Shown: positions 47,771-59,936, counted from the stretch's first letter. The stretch: 64,000 nt of DNA from Sphagnum magellanicum (GCA_021904315.1 CM038916.1:9389065-9453064), one strand, 5' to 3'. Program-made: numbers and translations. The notes: generated by a model not told the origin, from the letters alone.

Positions 47771-48867
47771 TGAAAATAATGTGGATTATCCCATTTCATA
47801 ATGATATTGGAAATTTCATGTAATGGGATTTCTTGGCACACATATATTTTTAAGTTGAAATGTGCTACTTATTAATTGGTTGTGATGCTCAAAATGACAA
47901 ATGTTGCCCAACATTACTACTTTGTGAAAGTTTTGTATTTTGGGTTTTTGAATTTGTTACATGGTTATTAGTTTGGGTATTTGTAGATGATAATGCTTTT
48001 GGTTTCACAAAATGTTTGCTTATGAATGTGATGCAGAGCTTCTACTTTTGTGACTTGCCACAAACTTGTTTCCAAATGATTTTTATTTTTTTGCCTTTTT
48101 TCCTTTTGCTTTCTATTTATGTTATGTTTATCAATTCTTCTTAGCCTAGAACATCAATCACATAATAATTTCGTGTATTCTTTGTCGCCTTTGACTTCAA
48201 TTGAATTGAATATTTGTGTTGCAATTTTGTTAAATAATTAAATTCTTTCCCTATTGATTCTACATGTGTTGTTGTGATTGGTGTATGCAATGTTTGTGAT
48301 AGTGTAGTTGTTGATATTGACCAAATTTGCTTATTTCTTCCCAAGGGATGTGTTTTCAACTCATTTTCATTGTTTTTCATTTCTTTTTTTTATAAGTTAT
48401 AAGATCAAACTTCAAATTTTTCTCTTACATTCTGCACCTCAAAAAATTTAATTATTTTGCGAACTGATTTTTGTTGCAAATAGTTGGAATTTCTGATGGA
48501 ATTTTTTTATCATTAGATTTAGTTCCATCATTTTTCTATCTTTCTATTTTGCAAAATCTGTACCATACATTTGAATTGAATCTCAATCATTTAGTCACAA
48601 AAGAAAATTTCATGATTCCAAAATTTTTACATCGGATAAAGCCCTTGAATGAAGGCATTATGGAAATCAAGCATGCACTCGACTATCACATTATGCAAGC
48701 CCTTATTTCAACACTACCTTTGTCCTTGGGCTTTACCCTATACTCGAATGTCCATTTTATATTAGATGGAGAGTCTATATTCAAGTTTATCAAACTAATA
48801 CAATGAAAGAGTGTTAGGTGTCATTAAGAGCCTTTCATTTTACACTATCAATGTAAACAATATTGAC
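47771..48867. other. AT-rich spacer
   Basis: It follows the Copia relic, and no RNase H motif could be read. The open frames here show no domain. Confidence 0.5.
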
Positions 48868-48870
48868 TTA

Positions 48871-49006
48871 GGGCATCTCCAAGGGTGCTCATATGTGACC
48901 TTGCAAAAATATTTTTCACATTCAAGTTTAGTTTTTTTTTTTTTTTGGCAACCTCACCCATAAAACCAAAACTAGGATCACATACTTAACATCATTGGAG
49001 ATGCTT
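48871..49006. mobile_element. Tourist-like MITE, 136 bp, with TTA target duplication
   Basis: The left end reads GGGCATCTCCAA and continues GTGCTCATATGTGACC. The right end, reverse complemented, reads AAGCATCTCCAATGATG and continues to GTATGTGATCC. The inverted repeats are therefore about 28 bp with a few mismatches. TTA flanks both sides (48,868-48,870 and 49,007-49,009), the target duplication typical of PIF/Harbinger elements. There is no coding capacity. It would have been moved by a transposase encoded elsewhere. Confidence 0.8.
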
Positions 49007-49579
49007 TTATGTACATAATATCCAAAGCTGTAGGCTGGAACTAAATTATGGAAGTCATGAAGTAGGGTTGTCTCTATTGTGTGTGTTTGTGTGTATTTTG
49101 TTTTGTTTGATGGAACCAAAGTGACCATCATCCATGAGAAGACTTAGGCAAATTTGGCTATAAACTAAATATGGATGTTTTTTTTCAAAAAAATCTTCTA
49201 CCATTTGGCTACCCGACTAAAAATGATAAAATATGAAACTGGAACTAGAGAAGGGTCTAGAGTTATTTTTTCAAAATTTTTGAAACTAACTATTACTCAT
49301 CCTTTTCCTATTTTTTTGTGTTGCTCCTTTTGTTTTGACACTCTATAAAATCATTTGTAGCCCTTCAGTTTGCATCTTCAATGACACAAAAATCACTCAA
49401 TTGGTTAAGGAATGAGTAAAATATTGGAAAGTGTTTGATGATAGGTATGTGTTCGATGATGGACAATTTCACTCTACCAAAATCGCACTAGGGGCCCCAT
49501 GGTTTTGGAGGATTGTGACATGGTCACATCCAAACAAATAAAACAAATGCCTAGATTAGTATACACATGTACTCCCATG

Positions 49580-49720
49580 CTTTCAATTTCATGTAGCCAA
49601 TGAGAAGGCTCAACATAGAGAGAGGAGGGCCCAATTTGTTTTTGGAAGGGGGGGGGGGGGGATTTTTTTGAGTTTTTTTGTTCCTCATGTGTTCCCCAAT
49701 ATGTTCCCAATAGCACCACA
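49580..49720 (+). repeat. Repeat copy A (AGCCAATG..GGGCCCAATTT type)
   Basis: The series AGCCAATGRGA, GGGCCCAATTTNTTT, a G-rich run, GATTTTTTT, GTTGTTCCTNNTGT and CCCCA..TTC(C/T)CAATA is shared with 50,095-50,235. A diverged third version may occur at 49,780-49,870. A G-run of about 12 lies near 49,650-49,661. Confidence 0.6.
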
Positions 49721-50094
49721 CTTAAATCCTATATGCTTTGTGCAAAGTTCTCCCCTTTTTCACCTACAAAAGATAGGTGGGTCAAGGGAGAGGCACCCCA
49801 TCCTCCAATAGAAATGAGGGGCCAATCCTTTTTCACTTATATTTTGGAGAACCTCCAAAGTTTCAGGTTTTTGGTGTTATGGGCCAATCAAAATGGCTCA
49901 TTGCACCACCCCAAAAAAAACAAAACAAAACAAAAACTTGTGAAGCACCTCACATCTAATGAATTGAAACATGAATATACAACCCTAATACATATATATG
50001 GGTATAGCACATTATTATGCCCCCCATGTTGATGCACGTGCCATTAGCCTACACCAATAGTGTTAAAGGGCATAGGTAGTCATAAAAATTCTTG

Positions 50095-50235
50095 GCAGCC
50101 AATGGGATGAGCATGCATTCAAGGGGCCCAATTTTTTTCCTTTTGAGGAGGGTGGGGAGTGGTGTTGATTTTTTTCAATTTGTGTTGTTCCTAGGTGTTT
50201 GCAACAAATTCCCCAAGTTCTCAATAACAACCCCA
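50095..50235 (+). repeat. Repeat copy B of the 49,580 element
   Basis: Same word series as 49,580-49,720 in the same orientation, about 515 bp downstream. It lacks the long pure G-run. Confidence 0.6.
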
Positions 50236-51560
50236 CTTTGTCCTAGATGCATTGCCTGATGTGAGTGAATATTGGCACTTAATATGTTTGGAGCAAATAT
50301 TTTTATATTGAGAAGTCTCCAAAGTTTCAGAATTTGTGTGTGTGTGTTTTTCACAAGTTTCACCTCGTCTTCTCTTCCTTCGTAAAACTTTGATCAAAAT
50401 TTGCAAAAAGTTTGACTATGGAATGGTTATTGTTTTGACAAAAAAATAAAAATAAAAAAATAAATGTTAGAAGGTGCAAAATTAGTGCTATTTGTTGGCC
50501 TACAAGCTTAAAAGTACTTTTGAATTTTTTTTTAAAAAAAATTTACAAGAACTTATTGTTTTAACTCTTGTCGAATACATGTGTAATTCTTGTTATGAGA
50601 TAATGTCCTGCAAACTCTTGATCATTACATGGAATTGACAGTGCCAAAATTCATAGCAAAATGGATGAACTGACACCCATATTATACCTCGATAAAAATC
50701 CTAAAATTCATTTAAATTATTTCTAAGAATTACAAATATCCCTGAATCCATGGTTTAAACTAAATGGGGGTCTCTGAGTTCAAATCTAACAAATTTCTGA
50801 GCTTAATATGGCCACTAACTAAAAGGCCTCACTTCAAAAGGGTGAATTTTGGTACCTACCAACATGGGTGCTGGTTGACCCTGGCCAAAAGTTTCCAACC
50901 TTGTTGGGGCCCACTAGACCCCAGGTTACAAGTCTTTTACAGATAACTTTATTATATGGATCTTTTGGAATGGCAGAATCGAATGGAAACAATCAGTAAA
51001 AGCTCACTACATGATGGTACTTCAGAAGTTCATTATAGAGTACACTGGATGCGAAGGACTCAGTTCACTTTGGTATCTGCCGTTCTGACTTCGCTCCCAT
51101 GCTGGCAGGGAGCCAGAAAGGCCAACTTGTGCCTCCTCTGGTGCTCATATGGTTACCTCCTCTTGTGAATGTGAGTTCACAATGGAGTTCCCTGTGGCAT
51201 TAAGATGAACACCCACCAGTGCACCATCCAAAACATCCCCTTTTGGATTTTTGGATGGGATGAAACCCAACCCTAGGGACTGTCCTCTGGGGTGGGTTTC
51301 TTTCTTTTTTTCTTTTCTTTTTTGTTCCCCCACGCCCCTGACCTTGCCACGGTCAGTTCTAAGAAAAACCCAGCTACCTACCCCTCCTAGCTACCTACCC
51401 CCTACCAACTACCTACCCAAACCCTAAACCGAAAACCCTTTCACCTCCCTTCTCAGTTTCAGAGTTCTGCCATGCTCCTTGATGCTCTTTTGGGCTCTAG
51501 AAGCTCCATCGCGTTGTGCTCCTCAAAGCTCTACCATGCTCCTAGTGCTCCTCCAAATGC
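50236..51560. other. Spacer with an unexplained GC-richer block
   Basis: From about 50,764 to 51,330 the sequence is much less AT-rich than its flanks and contains short hairpins (GCTCCC/GGGAGC near 51,090; TTGTGAA/TTCACAA near 51,163). An open frame at 50,956-51,168 has no domain I recognise. From 51,360 to 51,425 there are ACCTACC clusters followed by AACCCTAAACC. Confidence 0.45.
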
Positions 51561-51564
51561 CTGC

Positions 51565-51666
51565 CATCACCATCGCTAGAGGGAGAGTGAGGAGCAAGGA
51601 ACCAGAGGACGCAAGGATGTGTCCTCTGGTTCCTTGCTCCTCACTCTCCCTCTAGCAATGGTGATG
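51565..51666. repeat. Near-perfect inverted repeat: 46-bp arms, 10-nt loop
   Basis: The left arm (51,565-51,610) and right arm (51,621-51,666) are reverse complements with a single mismatch. The loop is GCAAGGATGT. Any transcript across it would fold into a long, almost continuous hairpin of the size of a young MIRNA or siRNA precursor. GC content is well above the surroundings. Confidence 0.92.
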
Positions 51667-51764
51667 GAACAAGAGCCACACATGCCCCCCAAGGTCGCCA
51701 TCACGTACTCAAGTAAGCCTGCACCTAGCTCCTAGTGGATCTTTTTGCTCATGTGCTATTCTTT

Positions 51765-52535
51765 CATTTGCTTGCTCTTCTTGCTCTTGGTACTTGTTTC
51801 TAGTTGATCCTCTTCCCTACTCGCTCTTGGTGCTCCTGGTCGGTCCTCTACTATGCTTGCTTCTAGTGCTCCTCTTCCCTGCTCACTCTTGGTTGCTTCT
51901 CTTCCCTATTCACTTTTTGTGTTCCTAGTGCTTTTGGTCACTTCCATGTTTGCTCTTGGTGCTCTTGGTGTTCTTGGTTGCATTTTTTCCCTGTTCATTC
52001 TTGGTGTTCTTGATGCTCTTGGTGCTATTCTTCCTTGCTCCTTCTTGGTGCTATTCTTCCTTGCTCCCTTTTGGTGCTCCTAGTGCTTTTGGTCGCTCCT
52101 TTTCCTTATTCACTCTTGGTGTTCCTAGTGTTCTTGGTCACTCTTCTTCCTTATTTGCTTTTGGTGCTCATGGTGCTCATTCCTAGTGCTCTTCTTCCTT
52201 GCTTGTTATTAGTGTTCCTAGTAACTTCCTTTTTCGGTTTTGGTGTTTCTTTTCCCTATTCACTCTTGGTGTTTTTAGTGCTCCTGGTCACTCCTCTTCC
52301 CTATTTGTTCTTGATGTTCCTAGTGCTCACTATTGGTGCCCCTATTCCCTGCTCATTCCTAGTGCCCATGGTGCTTGTTCCTAGTTGCTCCTCTTTTGCT
52401 ATTCGTTCTTGGTGCTCTTGGTGTTTTTCCTCCTTGGTCGCTTTTAGTGCTTTTGGTGCTCCTCTTCCATGTTTGCTCTTGGTGCTCATGGTGCTCATCA
52501 TTGTTCCTTTTCTTTGTTCGCTCTTGGTGTTTTTC
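51765..52535 (+). repeat. Degenerate minisatellite of CTCTTGGTG/CTCCTAGTG words
   Basis: About 770 bp are built from 9-bp-type words (CTCTTGGTG, CTCCTAGTG, TTCTTGGTC) alternating with TCTTCCCTATTCG-like words. Larger irregular units run to several tens of bp. Long open frames exist in more than one frame because the words lack stops. One (52,035-52,595) would encode a Leu/Val-rich hydrophobic repeat. I read this as a repeat, not a gene. Confidence 0.8.
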
Positions 52536-52787
52536 TTTTATTTGTTTTTAAATTTTAGTTGGTTGTTTGATATTGATTTGGTTTGTCTTGGGTAATAATA
52601 TGATAACTCAAAATGAATTGAAATGGATATGAAGTGTTATAGGCATTGATGCACCAAATGCACCCACACATGCAAAAACGAAAGTGGAAATTCAACTTAC
52701 AAGTAAAAGTGAAGAGGTTCAGACAGCTAGTGGAAGTTTAGGTGTTGTGGTAAAGGTTTAACTAGATATTGAAGTTGAAAATGCTTA

Positions 52788-53690
52788 GTGTTGTAACCCT
52801 AGCCCTGGGCTCATGACCAAGGCAAGGGCTTACGAAGATGCGAGCCAAGAGTGAACTCGGGAGTCACATTTCATGCTCCCAGGAGTGCAAGAGAGTGAGA
52901 GGGAATGAACCCCACACTCCCAAATGAACACCCACTTTGGGAATTAGAGTTTCAATGGACTCCTGAATTTTCAGAGGGCAATTGCAAAGGTCAAAACTCA
53001 TTGGATTGAAAAGTTCCTTATATCATTGAAAAGCTCTTGGAATGTAGATGTCTAAAATGAGCTTGCATGACCCATTTGAGTACCTAAAACACAAGTTATG
53101 GCCAAAAGAAGGGCTGGAAGTCAAATTGTCAATTTGACTTTTGATCACTAAAAGTTAGGAATCGCCCCAATTTCTTTGTGTGCATGTGGTTTTGGAAAGA
53201 TCTCGAAGAGGGCTACAACTTTGCTTCAGACCTCACCCTAATCAGAGGTCTACACACAAAGTTATGGGCCCCCAAAGTTGCAAAAGTCTCCACTTTGGGA
53301 ATTTCAAGACTCCCACTTATGTGTCCCGGGACAAAATGACATTTGGGTGCTGGACCTGTGGCCAGGCACAAAGTATGCTATAAGGGGGAAGGTGATGGCT
53401 TCCCCCAAGTCCGGGCCGTGGTGAATCTTATGAATCTATGTTTGCACGTGGCTCGTCCATGCACCAAAGGTGTTTTAGCTCTGCATTAACCAACTTGTTG
53501 TTTGGTTTGTGCAGGTCTGTGTGAATAAGTGACTTGCTTTTCAATCTTCCTAGTCCCATCTTGGAGTTCTAACACACCCCTTTACCCCCGAAGTGCTATG
53601 AATCAGGGAACACGCCCCAATTTTTTTTCCTTCCGATGTCTTCTTCGGACTCGCAACTGAATCCATCAAGGAGCTTAGGGGTGCGTCACT
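52788..53690 (+). repeat. LTR-like dispersed repeat, copy 2
   Basis: Collinear with 30,045-30,975 in the same orientation. It is less eroded: AT-shifted positions in copy 1 are often G or C here, so this copy appears younger or less mutated. It contains the CTATAAGGGGGAAGG promoter-like segment. No retrotransposon genes are attached. Confidence 0.75.
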
Positions 53691-55429
53691 TAATTTGCTA
53701 GTGGAAATGAAGAACTTTCTCCATTACAATCATATTTTCGATCAATATAAAAACATCATCAAACATTTGTGCTTTATGTGTTTCTTGAAATTGTTGAATT
53801 TTTGTATATTTACAAAATTTTAGCCCCACTCATCTTTTAGATTGAGAGATGGGTGGGGTTTTTTTCGTCAATTTTTTTGTTGCAATACCCCAATTCTTTA
53901 AGGTATTGTTCATAGTATACGCCCCTGTCTTTATGAATGTTTGGCATATGTAACACATATGCAAAAGTTTAATCCAAGGGGCAGTACTTAAATGTGGGTA
54001 ATGCATGGTTGTTTAACCCATCATTGACACTTTGAATGCATGCATGTATTGCATTATTTTAATGGGACAATTTCTTATGAATCCACCTCCATTTAATGGA
54101 ATTAATGCATGTTGTACAATTGGTCCTACTTACATTTATTTATCATATATTTGGCTCCAAACATTTTGACATTAGTTTATTAGGGCACACATACTCTATT
54201 GTTAATCAAGTATGGAACAACAAACATTTGTTTAGGATTTGGTTTTTCCCATTTTGAAACATATATGGAGATTATTCGACCTATATGAACAAGAAGGAAA
54301 ACAACTTCCAATTCATTAAAGGTATGAATTTAACTTTACTTTATTTCATTCAATTAAATTTGTATAATTTTTTTTTTCCCCACCATGAGCTAGTTATCAA
54401 AATCATATATTTGTTTTCATTTAGGTTTTTTCCTTCTTAATATTTAATATTTATAGGTTAATTGTTTACTATGCAAAGATTTTATTCCAAAGCTTATGGT
54501 TTTTTTTCCCAGAGCACAAGATTTTTGGTAAACACTTATGAATTTGTAATACATGGGTGTAAGGTTTTAGGGTCCTTTTTTTCAATGTGCAATTAGGTTT
54601 AAAGCATTGGTTGGATGGGTTCATGATGAAGGTTTATAAGTTACAAATTCGTTGGGCTTCCAATTGTAGCTTTAATTTGGGGGTTGGATCTTGATTGGGG
54701 AAGGTTTCAAAAAGACAATTTTCCTCAAACAAAGTAGCAATATTACCTTTTTTTGTAAACTACAAATTAGGGTTTCATTTATCATTCATAAGTTGTTGAA
54801 ATAACTAACATTCATGTTTGGATAATGTCAATGATTTGTTGGGTTTTAAATTGTCCCGATCGGAGGGAATAAACACATATGGTAAATGATGGGTTAAACT
54901 ATATATGAGGGTATTGTTGTCCATTTGCATTTAAGAAGTTGTTGTGGGTTAATATAATATAATTCAAAAAACATTACTAACATGAAATAAAGTGACACGT
55001 ATTTTTGCACATGTGATACATTTGAAAATTACATCATGAGGTGACCTCCAATGTTTCAATCCATTCAAATCTAAAGTTTGACACATTCACCTTTCTCCAA
55101 TGTCAACTTAGAGTGGAAAACTGTATTTAGGCATGGGGGCCAAAACAAGGTGGCAATTGAAGTTGCATATATTCCCCATGGAAGAGTATCATAATTTTTG
55201 GAGGGTGAACGAGGGGATATGTAAACCCCATTTGAGTGGAACAAACATAAAAACTTGGCCCTGCAAGAAGAAAAGGTTGAAAAGCCAACAATCAAAAATC
55301 ACCTTGATCATACTTGGCATTTGCAACAACTCATGTATATAAAAAAATTGTTTTTCATTTTTCATCTAATATAACATGGTCTTGTCTCACTTTATTTGAT
55401 TGAATGTATGTCTTATAGGTACCAATGTG
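53691..55429. other. AT-rich spacer before the MULE relic
   Basis: A short hairpin lies near 53,822-53,863 (GCCCCACTCATCT paired with AGATGGGTGGGGT) followed by a T-run. Nothing else is supported. The last few hundred bases may include the eroded 5' part of the MULE. Confidence 0.45.
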
Positions 55430-57700
55430 GCTATGGACCATAAGACCACCATGGAGATTCCAATGCATGATCCATAAAGCATGGTTGTTTGGCCCACTTT
55501 TCAATCAAAAGGCTATACACACAACTTGATGTTGTGGAAATCACTTTTACCATTGAGCACACATTCGAGCCTATGGAGATCTAGCGCATGGGGCATGAGA
55601 CCCAGATTTTGTTGCACAAATGTCTTTGTATGCTCTTCGTATGTTGCAAGTTTTGAAGGATTATATATGGACCCAATTGAAGTTAGGGTACACGGTGAAA
55701 CAAATCGACAAACACAAGACAATTTGGTGGGCATGAGTTAATGTAGGGGAGCCCATGACCAAAGATGACTTATTGGGATTACAAAACATTGTATATTTGG
55801 ATTGAAAACACAAGAAGGATAGTTGGTGCCTACACTGAAACCTAACAATTTTTATTCAATCATGTGTATGTGTTCACCTTGATGATATTTTTTATTTCCA
55901 AGATGCAAGTGAGGTGATTGAGATTTAAATGCCCTTCGCCGTAGGGATTCGGACACCTGCATAGTTCTAGGCCATGATCCAATTCAACACTAATGATGTG
56001 AAATATCATTTACTCACATTGATGGTATTGATCTTCATCACATTGGGATGCCAATTGCTTGGGTCATCACAAGTTGGCAAACTTATGAAGATTTGTGGAA
56101 TGGTTAATTCCATTACAAGTGAAGTTTGTGGCAAACATGCGCAATTATATTAGAAACCCTTGTGTTTTATTATGGATGATGCCCCACAAAAATTATAACA
56201 TTATGATGGGTTCTACTTTACTTTCGGATTTTGTGTACATTTTCACTAGTTGGGATTTACATAAGGTTGCACTTCATATTGATCATTATGTTTGAAAAAA
56301 TAAAATTCAAGTGAATTTTTTTGTGCATTCTAGGATTGTCTAAAACACCAATCATGTCTCGATTTGTGTTTGGCATGTGTTGAAAGCATGGTGTTTAATG
56401 TCTATGGAGAAAATAAAAGATGCGAAAATGAGGTGTGCAATATTTGATTGCCTTTACTTGGTGATGTTCATGTCCATCAACCTAGGGGAGACCATTGAAT
56501 TGTTCAAAGCATGTGGGAGGGGAAAAGTGATGGAATGTTTAATAGCTTTAAGTCTAGTGATACATGGACCTAATATTTTTGGGCTTCCTATTGCCAACTT
56601 GTAATGTAATTAAATTATTTATAGCCCAATGTTTTAAGGCAATTTTGACACTTGTGAAATTCAAACCTTAACTTTCATGTGCAATGTGCATGTCTACGTA
56701 GATTTGTGGATGGTTAGTTTTTGTCAAGTGCCACACTCCAATCAAAATATGCAAGCTAGCATATAATCTTACCATGGGGCATTGAAGAGTTGTTTTTCTT
56801 TTGATACAATAGGCCTCAACAGATGTCGCATTGATTGGTTGGTGTACATGTGGAAGCTCACTATAATTGTGGCATGACATTACATGCACTAAGCAGATAT
56901 GAAAAAACGTGAGTTCATAAATAACAAAGTTGTGCAATGAGTTGTGGTGGCAAGTGTGGACAAACAAAGTTGATCACACACATCAATGTCACTCAATTTA
57001 CTTTGGAAGGTGAAGACAATGTTAATGCTTGGAAGGTGAAAAACCAAACCCATATTCATGTCATTTACAATCTTAACTATATTTTCATTGAATATGCATC
57101 CTTCACATGCAAGTGGGCGCTATGTGGGAATTTATGCAAGCACCAAGTTATTATTCTCTTGGCATGTAGCGACCTTACTAACGATGATATCATCAACTAT
57201 TGTGGCATGTGGTATGGGAGCAATCGTGGGGGGTTGAATGCCATGTTTGTGGATTTGAAATATTTGCAAGTGCATGATGGTTCTTCAGAAGATGAAAGTT
57301 ATGAGGAAGACATGATTGATGGGGCATATGTTGTAGACATTGGTGGCTTTCTAGATATAGATGACAATAGCCTTTTTTCTTTTGATGGTGTCCACAATGA
57401 TGAACATGAAAGTTCATCTACCCCCATGTATTGAACCTTTTTTTGTTGATTGCAAGATGCAATGTTGGAGATCACAACCAAATGCAAGACAAGTGCTAGC
57501 CTTCAACTTTATGACTATGCAACATCTCTTGCAAAACAAGTTGCATCGGACATTTTGGAAATTTGTTTGACACGGGCCAATGAATCAATGCATTTAGGAA
57601 TGGTCTTTAATTGAGTGGAACATGGATTAGGGAACTTAGTTAGTTGGTTGAAAGGTTGGCATGAAATTATGTTACAACATGCAAATTCTTGTAATAAAAG
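55430..57700 (+). mobile_element. Degenerate MULE transposase with SWIM zinc finger
   Basis: Plus-strand pieces in family order: TKDDLLGLQNIVYLD near 55,760, PFAVGIRTPA and NTNDVKYHLLTLMV near 55,930-56,020, then GMPIAWVITSWQTYEDLW at 56,044 (transposase core). CFIMDDAPQKL lies near 56,175, a KMRCAIFDCLYLVMFM stretch at 56,425, and HSNQNMQASI-stop-SYHGALKS near 56,740. RIDWLVYMWKLTIIVA lies at about 56,830, and KKREFINNKVVQ at 56,900. The SWIM finger is CKWALCGNLCKHQ near 57,110. An acidic tail runs to 57,434, then SLAKQVASDILEICLTRANE near 57,540. Several stops stand where the family has Arg, Gln or Glu. The element is inactive. Terminal repeats were not found. Confidence 0.85.
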
Positions 57701-58164
57701 GAGTCATAAGTAGAAGGGTTTATGGTACTTGTACGGAAAACCAATGTAACAGGTTTTATTCCATGCATTTGTCTATGGATTAATTATTCAATGTGAAAGG
57801 AAAAGTTGAAGCAACCACTATTACACCAATTTAAGAATCCATTTTCAAAATCAATATAAAGAAAACAATTCACGAAATAATAACAATAAATCATTTTCAT
57901 TTTAAAAATCTTCAAAAAGACCACATAAAATCACCACAAATAAACATACATTCTAGTTGTTATATAATTTTGTGATAAAGGTAATGGACATTAAAAAAAA
58001 CACATACAAAGTAGTGACGATTGGGGCTATTGCATAACAATAGAAAAAAAATCTCACTATGCCAAACCAAGATGTGGATAATGTTAATCTCAATAAGGTG
58101 AATATGGTATATGGCATATTTAATGCAAGTATTGCGAGCCATCAAAAAAGATTATAAAACCCCG
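57701..58164. other. Short spacer between MULE relic and tandem array
   Basis: AT-rich, with no coding or repeat signal seen. Confidence 0.4.
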
Positions 58165-59440
58165 ATGAAGGTAATGCATTTTTTGGGTATGATGTTAGTT
58201 CTAATGTATGTACCATGTTGTGCGGGTGTTGGAATCTTAGATATTAAACCCTAACGTGGATTTTTTTTGGGTGTGATGTTAATTTTAGTGTACACATTCT
58301 ATTGTGTGGATATTGTAAAATAACAAAAGATTATAATCATGAATGTTAAATTGCAACGAGGGAATTATTTTTATGTATGATGTTAATTTTAATGTACATA
58401 TTCTATTATGCAAGCATTACAAAACAATAGAAGATAATAATCTTAAATGTCAAACCTTAATGTGGGTATTTCATGTTAATTCTAGTGTACGTCCTCTGTT
58501 GTGTAGGTATTGTGAAACAACAAGAGATAAGAACCCTAAATGTTAAATCTCGATGAAGGTAATGCATTTTTGTATGATGTTAATTCTAGTGTACATCCTC
58601 TATTGTGCAAGTATTGTGAAACAACAGGAGATAAAAACCTTAAATGTTAAATCTCGATGAAGGTAATGCATTTCTATATGATGTTAGTTTTAGTGTATGT
58701 CCTTTATTGTGTAGGTATTGCAAAGCAAAAAGAGATAAAAACCTTAAATGTCAAACTTCGATGAAGGTAATGCATTTATAGGTGATGTTACTTCTAGTGT
58801 ATGTACTCTGATGTGTAGGTATTACGAAACAACAAAAGATTACATTCATGAATGTCAAAGCATGATGAAGGTACTACTCATTTGCATGATGTTAGTTTTA
58901 GTGTCCATATTCTGTTGTGAAGGTATTACCAAACAACAGAAAATATGAACCCTAAATGTCAAACCTCAATGAAGGTAATGCATTTTTGGGTGATGTTAGT
59001 TTTAATGTATATAGTCTGATGTGCAAGTATTATGAAGCAACATAAAATAAAATACCTAAATGTCAAATCCCGTCGACGAAGGTAATGCATTTCTAGGTGA
59101 TGTTAATTCTAGTTTACGTAATCTAATGTGTAGATATTGCAAAATAATAAAAGATTACATTCTTGAATGTTAAAATGCAATGAAGGTATTTTTTTATGTA
59201 TGATCTTAGTTCTAATGTGCATACTTTGTTATGCATGTATTGTGAAGTAATAAAAAATTAAAATCATGAATGCCAAATCGTGATGAAAGTATTACTTTTA
59301 TGTCTGAAATTAGTTTTAGTTTATGTCTTCTGTTATGTGGGTATTGCGAGGCAACAAAAGATTACAATCTTGAACCTTGATGAGGGTACTACATTTCTAC
59401 ATTATGTTAATTTTAATGGGTCCAAGTTCTTTAAGGTGTA
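58165..59440 (+). repeat. Tandem array, about 13 copies of a 104-bp unit
   Basis: GATGTTA anchors fall at 58,191, 58,275, 58,379, 58,472, 58,576, 58,680, 58,784, 58,888, 58,992, 59,099, 59,202, 59,306 and 59,403. The spacing is 104 bp for most units and shorter near the left edge. A unit contains GATGAAGGTAATGCATT, GATGTTAATTCTAGTGTA, TGTGTAGGTATTGCGAAACAACA and AAATGTCAAA. Decayed pieces continue at 59,690-59,830. 104 is not a multiple of three, so no continuous protein repeat is encoded. Confidence 0.88.
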
Positions 59441-59936
59441 CCAAAATCTTGTCACAATGTCACCCTTTTATGTCTTTTATACCTAGTCCTTTTTTACCAT
59501 GTAATGACACATTTATGGATGATTATGATGGAATTTAGAATTGTAATGGTCTGAAATATAATCCTTTTAAAAATATTGACAACTTTTGATTCATTATTTT
59601 TTATGGGGATCAAAATATAAGGTAAAAAAGGACTATAGTAAGGACTAGGCCTTTTTCGTCTTGTGTGATACACCTTAAAGGATTTTCACCCAAGTGTATC
59701 TACTATGTTGTGCAAGTATTGCAAAGTAACAAAAGATTTAAAAGATTCTAATCTTGCGAATCATTAGGGTATTGCATTATGTGGTACAAAGTCCATGCAA
59801 TGTGGGTATTGCAAAACCATAATCATATCCAGATTGGGCTTCCTTTGAATACAAAATTGAAGGAATTTAATAATACCTACATCTAGGTTCTCAAATATCA
59901 TTAATGGAAATGATTATAACACATTTTACTTATCAG

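Noticed and set aside
52035-52595. 186-codon open frame, Leu/Val-rich
   Set aside because: It lies wholly in a minisatellite that is open in other frames too. There is no domain and no start context, so it was kept as a repeat only.
53822-53863. GC hairpin followed by a T-run, like a bacterial terminator
   Set aside because: The context is plant nuclear DNA with no transcript ending here. It is a chance hairpin or a transposon end at best.
56668-56967. Minus-strand frame with HQPINATSVEAY, which looked like an inverted piece of the MULE transposase
   Set aside because: The plus strand of the same bases reads the expected family motifs in order (HSNQNMQASI, SYHGALKS, RIDWLVY, KKREFINNKVVQ). 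The minus-strand likeness is a mirror effect, so no inversion is needed.
58165-59440. Regular repeats considered as a CRISPR array
   Set aside because: The whole 104-bp unit repeats, with no unique spacers between short fixed repeats, and the genome is eukaryotic.
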